DNA from: a virus
Strand: one strand, 5' to 3'
Virus record (IMG/VR): IMGVR_UViG_3300032284_001133
Span: 20,061-84,060 of that record
DNA length: 64,000 nucleotides
Part shown: positions 9,735 to 17,010 of the stretch, piece by piece
How the letters are laid out: each line of letters opens with the position of its first letter
How positions within the stretch are numbered: position 1 is the first letter of the stretch
Position numbers and translations under genes: made by a program
The notes under the pieces: generated by a model
The model's database searches: none
Told to the model about the DNA's origin: nothing
What the model saw: the letters and a program-made list of their open reading frames with translations, nothing else

Positions 9735-10633
9735 TATAGATATCCTTTACCTTTTAAATTGCCTGCAAGCCATCCAGTAACATTAAAATCTTGTATTTCT
9801 TGTCTGCTGTACATTACATTTAACGTAACACTGATTGTAGAAATTGTAGGAACCATACTAAGACCAAATAAAGATTTATATTTTGCAGTACCTACAGAAA
9901 TATAATCAACTCCGTCGGGCAATTCTATTTTAAATGAAGCAACTGATACAGGAACGTTAGCTAACATACTATCACCATAGGCATTTAATCTACAAACAGG
10001 AGGTGGACTACCTGCATTAGGATCTGAACCCCATAGCATCTTAGTTAAAGATCTTAATAAATGTACAATACCTAAATATATTGCCCCATCGTCCTCATTT
10101 TGATTTGAAAATTTGCCGCTTATTGTGATTGGACCTACCGAACTCTTTTGATAAAAATACACAGGATAATTTGAATGCATAGCCGCCTGTGCATTATACG
10201 ATGCTTGGTTATCGTATGATATACTAGGAGTATAAGGGAATAATATTCCTCCCATAGATTTTAATACCGATGTTGGACCGGGACCTAAATATGAACTAGG
10301 CACAATAATTTGTGTTCTCATATCTTTAGCTCCTGCCCAGCTTACAGTAGCTCCTGAATTACTAGGGCTAGCTCCTATTGAACGTGTATTAGGAGGAGTA
10401 GCTCCCGGAGGTAAATTAGAATTAGATCTACGATTATCTTGTGGTGAATCTGAGCTAGAAACTTTTCCGTCTGTATCTGTAGCTAATGTAGAACCGTCGT
10501 CAAATGTCTGTATAGTACTACCATCGTCAAATGTTTGAATGCCAGGTGCTGGAGCATTAATTGTTGACTGATCAACATCTGTTGCTGTTGTGGCTCCTTC
10601 ATTAACCGGAGATTCTTCTGTAATAGACGCCAT
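9734..10633 (-). CDS. Tail-tube initiator / baseplate cap protein, gp48/gp54-like
   Basis: This 299-residue protein has a low-complexity N-terminus (residues 1-110, with I-Q-T-F-D-D-G-S-T present twice in tandem). Its folded C-terminal part has L-F-P-Y-T-P-S-I-S-Y, then H-S-N-Y-P-V-Y-F-Y-Q, I-T-I-S-G-K-F-S and S-P-P-P-V-C-R-L-N-A-Y-G. These are features of tube-initiator or baseplate cap proteins of myophages, which set the first tail-tube ring on the hub. It is the first gene of the minus-strand baseplate operon and diverges from gp55. A TAAATAC motif (10654-10661, minus) and an AAGGAT ribosome-binding site precede the ATG. Whether it is the gp48 or the gp54 equivalent cannot be decided here. 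Confidence 0.65.
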   Translation of the reverse strand: MASITEESPVNEGATTATDVDQSTINAPAPGIQTFDDGSTIQTFDDGSTLATDTDGKVSSSDSPQDNRRSNSNLPPGATPPNTRSIGASPSNSGATVSWAGAKDMRTQIIVPSSYLGPGPTSVLKSMGGILFPYTPSISYDNQASYNAQAAMHSNYPVYFYQKSSVGPITISGKFSNQNEDDGAIYLGIVHLLRSLTKMLWGSDPNAGSPPPVCRLNAYGDSMLANVPVSVASFKIELPDGVDYISVGTAKYKSLFGLSMVPTISTISVTLNVMYSRQEIQDFNVTGWLAGNLKGKGYL

Positions 10634-10653
10634 ATCGTTTTTATCCTTATAGC

Positions 10654-10661
10654 GTATTTAA
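10654..10661 (-). promoter_or_regulatory. Late-promoter-like motif for the baseplate operon
   Basis: The minus strand reads TTAAATAC about 20 bases before the first gene of the baseplate block. The TAAATA core matches the other late-promoter candidates. Confidence 0.4.
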
Positions 10662-10664
10662 CCA

Positions 10665-10672
10665 GATAAATA
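10665..10672 (+). promoter_or_regulatory. Late-promoter-like motif upstream of gp55
   Basis: The plus strand reads GATAAATA, about 100 bases before the gp55 ATG and upstream of the sigma-70 promoter. It could give a late, self-reinforcing transcript of gp55. Only the motif supports it. Confidence 0.35.
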
Positions 10673-10689
10673 TGTATGCACTTAAATGG

Positions 10690-10718
10690 TTGACATGGTA
10701 TAACTGCTCTGTTATACT
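10690..10718 (+). promoter_or_regulatory. Sigma-70-type promoter for gp55
   Basis: TTGACA at 10690-10695 and TATACT at 10713-10718 are separated by exactly 17 bases, a near-consensus bacterial promoter. It lies 53 bases before the gp55 ATG and would be read by unmodified host RNA polymerase. This fits the need to make gp55 before late transcription can start. Confidence 0.8.
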
Positions 10719-10771
10719 TACTCGTAAAGGCTATTATTAGCCAAAAATAACTATAAGGAGGCCACGCTAAG

Positions 10772-11689
10772 ATGGCTACAGCACAAATAATATCCGCACC
10801 AGGTAGAAGAGTCCGCTACTTAAACAATAAAGACTTATTAGCAGAAATACATAAATCAAAAAATTCGTTTTCAAGTTTTACTAAAAAAGAATACGGACAA
10901 CACGATATAATACTCCCTAATTTAGAAAAAGTAAACATCAGGACTGTTGCAGAAGCCAAACGCAATAGAGCTAAACGACTAGGATTAGAAATTTTCAATG
11001 CCGCTAGGGCCGCAGGTGATAAAAAAATTAAACTAGCAGAATGTATTCCAGATTATAAAACCATTGCAAAAACAGATGTCGTTATTCGTATTATGACATT
11101 TGATCATATTCCTCTGGCACCAGGTCGTAAAAAGACTACTAAGACTACAGCAGACGCACATGATAAAGTTAATTTTCCACCATTTCAACATTGGAAATTT
11201 GACGAACACGATAATTTAATTTGCGTAGGCAAAAGTCACTGGAAAGGAACTGTAGAAAAGGGCTACTTTAGTAAGGATCATGGAAGAATTACAGAAGACC
11301 TAGGTAAAATGTATATTAAACTCAGCGAGCGATATGCACAGCGCAGTAACTGGCGCGGTTATACATATATTGATGAAATGAAAGGACAGGCTATTTTACA
11401 GTTAAGTCAAATTGGTCTGCAATTTGATGAATCAAAATCAGAAAATCCGTTTGCCTATTATACTGCCGCAGTAACTAATTCATTTACTCGCATACTTAAT
11501 CTTGAAAAGAAAAATCAAAATATACGTGATGATATGCTACAAGAAAACGGCCTAACACCAAGCATGACTAGACAACATAAAGAAGAATATGCAGAAGAAA
11601 CTGCTCGACAGGCTGAAATATATAAAAATATGCGTATGCCTAAGAGCGAAGATATAAGTCCGGACGAAGAAGTTGGAACAGAGGCTTGA
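10772..11689 (+). CDS. 55: Late transcription sigma factor gp55
   Basis: This 305-residue protein ends in the sigma-like core of gp55: R-Y-A-Q-R-S-N-W-R-G-Y-T-Y near residues 189-201, then E-M-K-G-Q-A-I-L-Q-L, N-P-F-A-Y-Y-T-A-A-V and F-T-R-I-L-N-L-E-K-K. These correspond to the minimal sigma region 2 of T4 gp55, which recognises TATAAATA late promoters and recruits the sliding clamp via a C-terminal tail. A Y-L-N-N-K-D-L-L segment near residue 17 parallels the start of T4 gp55. It is longer than T4 gp55 (185 residues) because of about 100 inserted residues in the first half. The ribosome-binding site AAGGAGG is strong. The many TAAATA motifs in the window are its presumed targets. Confidence 0.85.
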   Translation: MATAQIISAPGRRVRYLNNKDLLAEIHKSKNSFSSFTKKEYGQHDIILPNLEKVNIRTVAEAKRNRAKRLGLEIFNAARAAGDKKIKLAECIPDYKTIAKTDVVIRIMTFDHIPLAPGRKKTTKTTADAHDKVNFPPFQHWKFDEHDNLICVGKSHWKGTVEKGYFSKDHGRITEDLGKMYIKLSERYAQRSNWRGYTYIDEMKGQAILQLSQIGLQFDESKSENPFAYYTAAVTNSFTRILNLEKKNQNIRDDMLQENGLTPSMTRQHKEEYAEETARQAEIYKNMRMPKSEDISPDEEVGTEA

Positions 11690-11715
11690 CTTAAGTGTGT
11701 AATATCTGTTACACT
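11686..11715 (+). promoter_or_regulatory. Sigma-70-like promoter for gp47-gp46
   Basis: TTGACT (11686-11691) overlaps the gp55 stop codon, and TACACT (11710-11715) follows after 18 bases. A GTAGGAG ribosome-binding site precedes the gp47 ATG at 11733. The hexamers are one or two bases off consensus, so this is a likely but weaker early promoter. Confidence 0.55.
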
Positions 11716-11732
11716 CATTAGTAGGAGACTCT

Positions 11733-12746
11733 ATGCAATTATTCAAAAAGGTAGCATGCTTTACTGATATACATTTTGGTTTAAAATCTAATAGTGCGGT
11801 TCATAATCAAGACTGCGAAGATTTTGTAGACTGGTTTATTGCCAATGCAAAAGCGCAGAACTGCGAAACTGCTATTTTCTTAGGAGATTGGCACCATAAC
11901 CGAAATAGTATAAATTTAACAACAATGGATTATAGCATTCGTTGTTTAGAAAAATTAGGAGCGGCCTTCAAACAGTTCTTCTGGTTTCCTGGTAATCACG
12001 ATTTGTTTTTTAAAGACAAACGTACTATTCATAGTTCGGCATTTGGTCGACATATTCCGGGAGTAACTGTTGTAGATAGCGTGTGGACAAGCGGTAATGT
12101 TACACTAGTACCCTGGTTAGTAGGTGAGGAATGGAAAGATATTTCCAGTACTAAAAGCAAATATATGTTTGGTCACTTTGAATTACCTTTGTTCTATATG
12201 AACGCTATGGTACAGATGCCGGATACAGGCGAGCTACAATCTGCACATTTTGAACATCAAGAATATGTATTCAGCGGGCATTTTCATAAACGTCAAAATC
12301 AAGGAAAAATCTGGTACATAGGTAATGCGTTCCCTCATAACTTTTCCGATGCAGGTGATGACGAAAGAGGTATGATGGTAATGGAATGGGGCAAAAAACC
12401 AGAATTCATCAAATGGGATCATGCTCCTAAATTTCGTACTCTTAAATTAAGTCAGTTATTAGACGAAGAAGATAGTATTATGAAAGATAAAATGTACCTT
12501 AAGGTGCATATCGATCTGCCTATCAGCTACGAAGAAGCAAATTTAATTAAAGAAGAGTTTGGTAAAAAATACGATATTAGAGAACTTAGTCTAATACAAG
12601 AAAAAGATAATATCGAAACTGTAATCGACGATAGTGTCGAATCTAAATTTGAAAGCGTTGATCAGATTGTCACAGAGCAATTGGTCAATATCGATTCTAA
12701 TTCATACGATCCTAAAGTATTACTGGAAATTTATAACGGTCTATAA
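11733..12746 (+). CDS. 47: Recombination endonuclease subunit gp47 (Mre11/SbcD family)
   Basis: This 337-residue protein has all main metallophosphoesterase motifs of Mre11-type nucleases: F-T-D-I-H-F-G (residues 10-16), G-D-W-H-H-N-R (51-57), P-G-N-H-D (85-89), G-H-F-E and G-H-F-H-K-R. These bind the two catalytic metal ions. With gp46 it forms a nuclease-ATPase that resects DNA ends for recombination-dependent replication and helps degrade host DNA in T4. Its stop and the ATG of gp46 share one base (position 12746), so the subunits are translationally coupled. The length is almost that of T4 gp47 (339). Confidence 0.95.
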   Translation: MQLFKKVACFTDIHFGLKSNSAVHNQDCEDFVDWFIANAKAQNCETAIFLGDWHHNRNSINLTTMDYSIRCLEKLGAAFKQFFWFPGNHDLFFKDKRTIHSSAFGRHIPGVTVVDSVWTSGNVTLVPWLVGEEWKDISSTKSKYMFGHFELPLFYMNAMVQMPDTGELQSAHFEHQEYVFSGHFHKRQNQGKIWYIGNAFPHNFSDAGDDERGMMVMEWGKKPEFIKWDHAPKFRTLKLSQLLDEEDSIMKDKMYLKVHIDLPISYEEANLIKEEFGKKYDIRELSLIQEKDNIETVIDDSVESKFESVDQIVTEQLVNIDSNSYDPKVLLEIYNGL

Positions 12747-14527
12747 TGTTTAAAATAAAAAATATAACAGTTAAGAATTTTCTTAGCGTTGGTAATCAAA
12801 CACAGGCTGTCGATTTTGATAAAGAACATCTAACTTTAGTACTAGGTGAAAATTTAGACCTAGGCGGAGATGATAATGGAAGCCGGAACGGTACTGGAAA
12901 AACTACAATCATTAACGCATTGAGTTATGCTTTGTATGGTAACGCACTTACTAACATTCGAAAAGAAAATCTAATTAATAAAACCAACGGTAAAAATATG
13001 TTAGTTACTGTTGAATTTGAAGTAAGCGGTACTAAATTTAAAATTGAAAGAGGTCGCAAACCTAATATATTAAAATTCTTTGTAAACGACCAAGAACAAG
13101 AGCACAAAGACGATGACGCTCAGGGAGATAGCCGCGAAACACAAAAATCAATTGAGCAATTATTAGGTATGAGCCATACTATGTTCAAGCATTTGGTCGC
13201 TTTAAACACCTATTCTGAACCGTTTCTTAGCTTAAAACCTAATGATCAACGAGAAGTTATTGAACAATTACTGGGTATTACGCTATTGAGTGAAAAAGCA
13301 GAAAACCTAAAAACACAGTTAAAAGAATCTAGAGACGCGATTCAAGCTGAAACTGCAAGAATTGAAGCAGTTAAAGCCGCAAACGAGAATGTACAAAAAA
13401 GTATTGATAGTTTAATTACTCGGAGTAAAGCATGGAATACAAAAAAAGATGAAGATCTAGAACGCCTTGCTCGTGCTATCATGCAATTACAAAATGTAGA
13501 TATAGAAGCAGAGCTTGTAGCTCATGCACAACTTAAAAATTGGAACGATAGTAACAATAAACTAAGAGATCTTACTAAACAAAAAGCTACCTTAGATTCC
13601 GCAGTTGGGCAGGCGGAAAAAACGTTGGCCAAATATAAAAAAGAAACAGAACAATTAGAAAACAAAACATGTCCTGCATGTGCTCAAGAACTACATGATC
13701 ACAAACATGAAGAAATGACTGCCGTTGCTGAAAAAAATTATAAAGATGCTTTTGAGTATTTTCAAAAAATGAGTGCTCAACTTAATCAAATTAAAGATGA
13801 AATTATTGGATTAGGAACGCTACCTAAACCTCCAACAACGTTTTATGATTCTGAATCAGAAGCGTTAGGTCATAAAAGCAACCTTGCTAATTTAGAAAGA
13901 CAACTTGAAGATAAAGCCATGGAGCATAATCCATACAATGAACAAGTTGAAGAATTAAGACACACTGCTATACAGGAAATATCTTGGGATATTGTTAATA
14001 CACTAACCAAATTAAAAGAACACCAAGAATTTTTGTATAAACTATTAACCAACAAAGATAGTTTTATTCGTAAAAAGATTATTGATCAAAATTTAACACA
14101 TTTGAATAAGCGGCTAAGCTACTATATCAATAAATTAGGATTACCGCACAAGGTTACTTTCTTAAATGACCTGTCTGTAGAAATTACTCAACTTGGCCAA
14201 GATTTAGATTTTGATAATCTAAGCAGAGGAGAAAGAAACAGATTAATATTAAGTCTAAGTTTTGCATTTCGTGATGTATGGGAAAACTTATATCAAAATA
14301 TTAATCTATTGTTTATTGACGAGCTCATTGATGCTGGAATGGATGCCGCAGGCGTCGAGGCAGGCATTGCTGTTCTAAAGAAGATGGGGCGTGAACGTAA
14401 TAAAAATATATACTTGATAAGCCATAAAGACGAATTAATCGGCCGTGTTAATAATGTACTTAAGGTTATTAAAGAAAACGGTTTTACCAGTTATTCAAAT
14501 GATGTAGACTTTGTTGAAGCCCGATGA
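12746..14527 (+). CDS. 46: Recombination endonuclease ATPase subunit gp46 (Rad50/SbcC family)
   Basis: This 593-residue SMC-like ATPase has a Walker A loop N-G-T-G-K-T-T at residues 48-54, a coiled coil (about 180-450) interrupted by the zinc hook C-P-A-C at residues 309-312, the ABC signature L-S-R-G-E-R-N-R-L and the Walker B segment L-L-F-I-D-E-L near the C-terminus. The hook lets two complexes dimerise. Length is near that of T4 gp46 (560). It pairs with gp47 upstream and its stop overlaps the next start by four bases (ATGA). Nothing is degraded, so the complex should be active. Confidence 0.95.
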   Translation: MFKIKNITVKNFLSVGNQTQAVDFDKEHLTLVLGENLDLGGDDNGSRNGTGKTTIINALSYALYGNALTNIRKENLINKTNGKNMLVTVEFEVSGTKFKIERGRKPNILKFFVNDQEQEHKDDDAQGDSRETQKSIEQLLGMSHTMFKHLVALNTYSEPFLSLKPNDQREVIEQLLGITLLSEKAENLKTQLKESRDAIQAETARIEAVKAANENVQKSIDSLITRSKAWNTKKDEDLERLARAIMQLQNVDIEAELVAHAQLKNWNDSNNKLRDLTKQKATLDSAVGQAEKTLAKYKKETEQLENKTCPACAQELHDHKHEEMTAVAEKNYKDAFEYFQKMSAQLNQIKDEIIGLGTLPKPPTTFYDSESEALGHKSNLANLERQLEDKAMEHNPYNEQVEELRHTAIQEISWDIVNTLTKLKEHQEFLYKLLTNKDSFIRKKIIDQNLTHLNKRLSYYINKLGLPHKVTFLNDLSVEITQLGQDLDFDNLSRGERNRLILSLSFAFRDVWENLYQNINLLFIDELIDAGMDAAGVEAGIAVLKKMGRERNKNIYLISHKDELIGRVNNVLKVIKENGFTSYSNDVDFVEAR

Positions 14528-14844
14528 TAAACAAGTATAAGAATATCTATAGTGAGTTAATTGTAGCCTTAACTGAGCTACACAATGCTCATCTAGATTA
14601 TCTTGAAGGACCAAATATAAGAAAATCTAGAGATCTTAAAAAGAAAATTAAAAGTCTAACACCTAAGTTAAAAAATTTACTCAATATTGTAACAGATGTC
14701 AATAAAGAAGTAACCAAGCGAGACAGAGGAATATATCCAAGAATACCAAATGATCCCAATTTGTTGACTCCGGAATTTCACGAATGGGTAAGTAAAGGAC
14801 TAGGTAGAGTTAATAAATTTACACCAAAAGGAAAAAAGAAATGA
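14524..14844 (+). CDS. Small basic protein of unknown function, coupled to gp46
   Basis: This 106-residue Lys-rich protein starts inside the gp46 stop (ATGA overlap) and itself overlaps the next ORF by four bases, which argues for real expression. It looks mainly helical in the first 70 residues (N-I-Y-S-E-L-I-V-A-L-T-E-L), then has the Pro-rich segment Y-P-R-I-P-N-D-P-N and a basic C-terminus ending in G-K-K-K. I do not recognise a family. Position next to recombination genes and basic charge allow a DNA-associated role, but that is inference. Confidence 0.7.
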   Translation: MINKYKNIYSELIVALTELHNAHLDYLEGPNIRKSRDLKKKIKSLTPKLKNLLNIVTDVNKEVTKRDRGIYPRIPNDPNLLTPEFHEWVSKGLGRVNKFTPKGKKK

Positions 14845-15035
14845 ATTCACAAGCAGAACTATTAGCGGCTTATCAATCCTATATGGAAGAAAACGCCAAA
14901 TTTGAAAAAGGCAACAATGCGGCCGGTACTCGTGCTCGCAAGGCATTGGCAGACATGGGCAAGGCTGTAAAAGGTCGCCGCAATGAAATTACTGAAACTA
15001 AAAATGCCCGTAAAGAAGAAAAGGTCACAAAGTAA
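14841..15035 (+). CDS. Small histone H1-like basic protein
   Basis: A 64-residue protein with K-G-N-N-A-A-G-T-R-A-R-K-A-L-A-D-M at about residues 23-39, then K-G-R-R-N-E-I and a Lys-rich end. The A-G-T-R-A-R-K-A-L block resembles small histone H1/Hc1-like proteins found in bacteria and aquatic phages. A DNA-binding or nucleoid-compacting role would fit, but the charge pattern is the main evidence. It overlaps the genes on both sides (ATGA and TAATG), within a tightly coupled run from gp47 to the GIY-YIG gene. Confidence 0.65.
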   Translation: MNSQAELLAAYQSYMEENAKFEKGNNAAGTRARKALADMGKAVKGRRNEITETKNARKEEKVTK

Positions 15036-15190
15036 TGTTCCATCTAAGAGAAGAAGGCCAGGTAGTACGTAACGGATTTAACTTTTACAAGTTGTCCGAT
15101 AAAAGTAATGCTGGTTTTATTTTTAGATTAGGAACAAAATTTTTTACACTTAGGTATTCTAAAATAAGGAAGACCTGGATTATTGGATGA
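15035..15190 (+). CDS. 51-residue small protein, translationally coupled
   Basis: An ATG at 15035 shares its A with the preceding stop (TAATG), and the frame ends in a TGA at 15188-15190 that overlaps the next ATG by ATGA. It encodes 51 residues starting M-F-H-L-R-E-E-G-Q-V and ending K-T-W-I-I-G, with a mixed beta-type pattern (N-G-F-N-F-Y-K-L, then G-F-I-F-R-L-G-T-K-F-F-T-L). The perfect fit between its neighbours, with no other coding frame in the gap, makes it a likely real gene. No family is recognised. Confidence 0.65.
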   Translation: MFHLREEGQVVRNGFNFYKLSDKSNAGFIFRLGTKFFTLRYSKIRKTWIIG

Positions 15191-15612
15191 CTTGGACTTT
15201 TCAAGGTACTTTAGTTGAAGAACTCCCCGAAGACTGTGTTGGGTTTGTGTATCTAATAACCAATACAATCACAGGACGCAAGTATATTGGCAAAAAATTG
15301 GCAAAATTTGCAAAAACAACATATAAGACTATAAAATTAAAAAACGGTAACAAGAAAAAGAAGAAAATTAGAGGCAAAATAGAAAGCGACTGGAAAACAT
15401 ATTACGGTTCAAACATAGAATTAAACAAAGACGTAGAAACCTTAGGCACAAATAACTTCACTAGAGAAATATTACATTATTGTAAAAGTAAAGCAGAAAC
15501 ATCTTACATTGAGGCCCGTGAACAATTCGACCGCAAAGTATTAGAATCAGATGACTACTATAACGGACATATACAAGTTCGTGTACATGGCTCACACATT
15601 ATAAAATCTTAG
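15187..15612 (+). CDS. GIY-YIG family endonuclease
   Basis: This 141-residue protein has a GIY-YIG nuclease core: G-F-V-Y-L-I-T-N near residues 19-26 in place of the GIY motif, G-R-K-Y-I-G-K-K with the YIG motif near residue 34, and a C-terminal helix S-Y-I-E-A-R-E-Q-F with the expected metal-binding Glu. The Lys-rich stretch at residues ~52-65 (K-N-G-N-K-K-K-K-K) is an insertion in the core. Such small single-domain enzymes resemble the Seg homing endonucleases of T4-like phages and the catalytic part of I-TevI, but no separate DNA-binding domain is present. It is the last gene of the gp47-gp46 run and is directly followed by the putative structured RNA. Confidence 0.8.
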   Translation: MTWTFQGTLVEELPEDCVGFVYLITNTITGRKYIGKKLAKFAKTTYKTIKLKNGNKKKKKIRGKIESDWKTYYGSNIELNKDVETLGTNNFTREILHYCKSKAETSYIEAREQFDRKVLESDDYYNGHIQVRVHGSHIIKS

Positions 15613-15960
15613 GCATATAATCGGTAATAAGCTCGCACCTGCTAATTTCGGGTGCCCAAAAATCTGGACTTAGAGTCGCAGGGATGGAAACCTCTTGCCG
15701 AAAAGAGTACTCAACTACTATCCTTTACAGGACGTCGATCGCAAATTGCCGCGGTTTAGTTGTTTGAAAAGAGTTAAAAAGGCCTAATGAAGGGAGAAAA
15801 ACCCTACGTTTACATTTATGATAGCGTATATTTGTAAACCGCCGTTGAATGAAGACGGAGCTCGTGGTACCGGTCAACCGCCACTGTAATGCTCTAACGC
15901 TGTGTGACTTGTTGAACTCAGATAATGTCATTTTTTCGCCCGGCAGGGCGAAGTGTGACC
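15613..15960 (+). ncRNA. Candidate structured non-coding RNA, family unknown
   Basis: This stretch has no convincing ORF (the only sizeable one, on the minus strand, looks accidental) and is less A-rich than the neighbouring genes. It contains a series of inverted repeats: GCACC 15635-15639 with GGTGC 15651-15655; GACT 15667-15670 with AGTC 15674-15677; CTCTT 15692-15696 with AAGAG 15703-15707; CAACTA 15712-15717 with TAGTTG 15757-15762; GGG 15792-15794 with CCC 15802-15804; GTTTACA 15808-15814 with TGTAAAC 15833-15839; CCGT 15842-15845 with ACGG 15855-15858; CGCCC 15937-15941 with GGGCG 15946-15950. Such a chain suggests a folded RNA. Local resemblance to group I intron P7 and to cobalamin-riboswitch boxes was seen but not in the right order. 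Ends are approximate; strand is inferred from the neighbouring genes. Confidence 0.5.
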
Positions 15961-16061
15961 ATAGAATCTAGATAATATCTTAAACACTTCGTGTTTTCAA
16001 TGTTAAAAAAATGCTTTGAGCTGAAAGCGAAAAAGCAAATGAGCGCAAGCTCATTATCAAA
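15961..16061 (+). other. Hairpin-rich spacer before the late promoter
   Basis: No gene is seen. Three hairpins occur: AAACAC/GTGTTT at 15982-15996 followed by a short T stretch (a weak terminator candidate), GCTTT/AAAGC at 16013-16028, and a perfect ATGAGC/GCTCAT stem with a GCAA (GNRA-type) tetraloop at 16039-16054. They may end the upstream transcript or belong to the preceding RNA. Confidence 0.4.
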
Positions 16062-16069
16062 CATAAATA
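16062..16069 (+). promoter_or_regulatory. T4-type late promoter motif
   Basis: CATAAATA lies 28 bases before the ATG of the 230-residue protein, and a GAGGA ribosome-binding site follows at 16086-16090. This is the same octamer found before gp6. Confidence 0.6.
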
Positions 16070-16097
16070 AATTTAATGTTCTTTTGAGGAATGAAAT

Positions 16098-16790
16098 ATG
16101 CGAATTGCTGAAATTATTGTAGAATCTGATTTAAATGAAGGTCCTGCTTGGGATGCTATTAAACAAGGTGCGGGTGCCGTAGGTAGTGCTGTAAAACAAG
16201 GAGCTCAAGCTCTTGGTAAAGGTGCTGTAGCCACAGGTAAAGCCGTAGGCAAGTATGGCCCTGGTGTAATTCAAGGTGCAGGTAATTTAGCTACTAATGT
16301 TGCTCATCAAGCAGGTAACGTTGCTAGTACTTTAGGTACTGGTGTTGGTAGAACAGCAGGTGGATTATTAGGTGGTATTAAGCAAGGATGGGATCAAGCA
16401 AGGGGTAACCCTACAGGTGCTAATCAAGTTCCGTCAGCAGTTCCTCCACAACAACCAAATAATCCAAACATCGCTAATTCACAAGGTGCAAATCAGACAC
16501 AAGGCGGTAATCAGTCTCAAGGTGTTACACAACAAGCACCAAATGCTCAGCAGGCCGCAAGTGGAGCTCAACCAACTCCTCAAAGTATTAAATCTCAAAT
16601 TTCTGCTAAACAAAAACAGATGAAAGCGTTGCAAAAAGAGTTAAATGGTCTGCAAAAAATGTTAACTCCTAAACAACCAGCTACAACTACTCAGCCTAAT
16701 CTTCAGGTTCAACAAGGCGGAATAGCACCTTCGGGAAACCAAGCCACAGGCGAAGGCTTTGAAAGTAAATTTTTAGGAATGACGATTTAA
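16098..16790 (+). CDS. Low-complexity virion or internal-head protein candidate
   Basis: This 230-residue protein has an N-terminus M-R-I-A-E-I-I-V-E-S, then Gly/Ala-rich amphipathic repeats (A-V-G-S-A-V-K-Q-G-A type) to about residue 100, a Gln/Asn/Pro-rich middle, a short coiled coil (I-S-A-K-Q-K-Q-M-K-A-L-Q-K, about 165-190) and a C-terminus ending F-L-G-M-T-I. I do not recognise the family. The short helical N-terminus with Glu resembles capsid-targeting leaders cut by the gp21 protease in T4 internal proteins; that is inference. It has its own late promoter motif, so it is probably made with structural proteins. Its stop overlaps the convergent gene downstream by four bases. Confidence 0.6.
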   Translation: MRIAEIIVESDLNEGPAWDAIKQGAGAVGSAVKQGAQALGKGAVATGKAVGKYGPGVIQGAGNLATNVAHQAGNVASTLGTGVGRTAGGLLGGIKQGWDQARGNPTGANQVPSAVPPQQPNNPNIANSQGANQTQGGNQSQGVTQQAPNAQQAASGAQPTPQSIKSQISAKQKQMKALQKELNGLQKMLTPKQPATTTQPNLQVQQGGIAPSGNQATGEGFESKFLGMTI

Positions 16791-17005
16791 AAGAACGGTA
16801 ATCCGGACTTTTTAGTTGTTTCTAAATTATCTGAAATTATTTTTCCGATAATTTCTCTATCTTCAATTGATAACAAATATGCTTCGCTTATGGTCATGCC
16901 ACCACGCATGTACCAGCAAAACTTAAACAATTCGTCTTTGATGGCTTTTGATTCATTTTCCATGGACTTTGACAGCTGGTCAATTTGGTCCATGCTGAGG
17001 TTCAA
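16787..17005 (-). CDS. Small conserved tail/baseplate assembly protein
   Basis: A 72-residue protein with F-C-W-Y-M-R-G-G-M-T-I-S-E-A-Y-L-L near residues 29-45 and a C-terminal T-K-K-S-G-L-P-F-F. The W-Y-M-R-G-G pattern is familiar to me from short proteins next to gp26-like baseplate genes in aquatic T4-like phages. Some are annotated as hub assembly factors (gp51 position), but I cannot confirm homology to T4 gp51. It lies 5 bases downstream of the gp26-like gene on the same strand, so the two are cotranscribed. Function as an assembly chaperone is a context-based guess. Confidence 0.6.
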   Translation of the reverse strand: MNLSMDQIDQLSKSMENESKAIKDELFKFCWYMRGGMTISEAYLLSIEDREIIGKIISDNLETTKKSGLPFF

Positions 17006-17010
17006 AAGCC

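Noticed and set aside
15613-15780. Group I intron, from similarity of TCAACTACTATCC to the td intron P7 region
   Set aside because: The two P7 strands are only 39 bases apart, a P3 partner upstream is not found, and P4-P6 elements are not in a recognisable order. Kept only as a hint in the RNA finding.
15660-15900. Cobalamin riboswitch, from GCCACTGTAA-like and AGTC...ACCT...GCC-like boxes
   Set aside because: The boxes occur in reversed order for that riboswitch and there is no cobalamin-related gene downstream.
15725-15931. Minus-strand 68-residue ORF
   Set aside because: Lies over the structured RNA candidate, has no ribosome-binding site, and is surrounded by plus-strand genes.
15931-15950. 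Intrinsic terminator from the CGCCC/GGGCG hairpin and six T residues
   Set aside because: The T run is on the 5-prime side of the stem on the plus strand, and on the minus strand it reads as A residues, so it is a terminator in neither direction.
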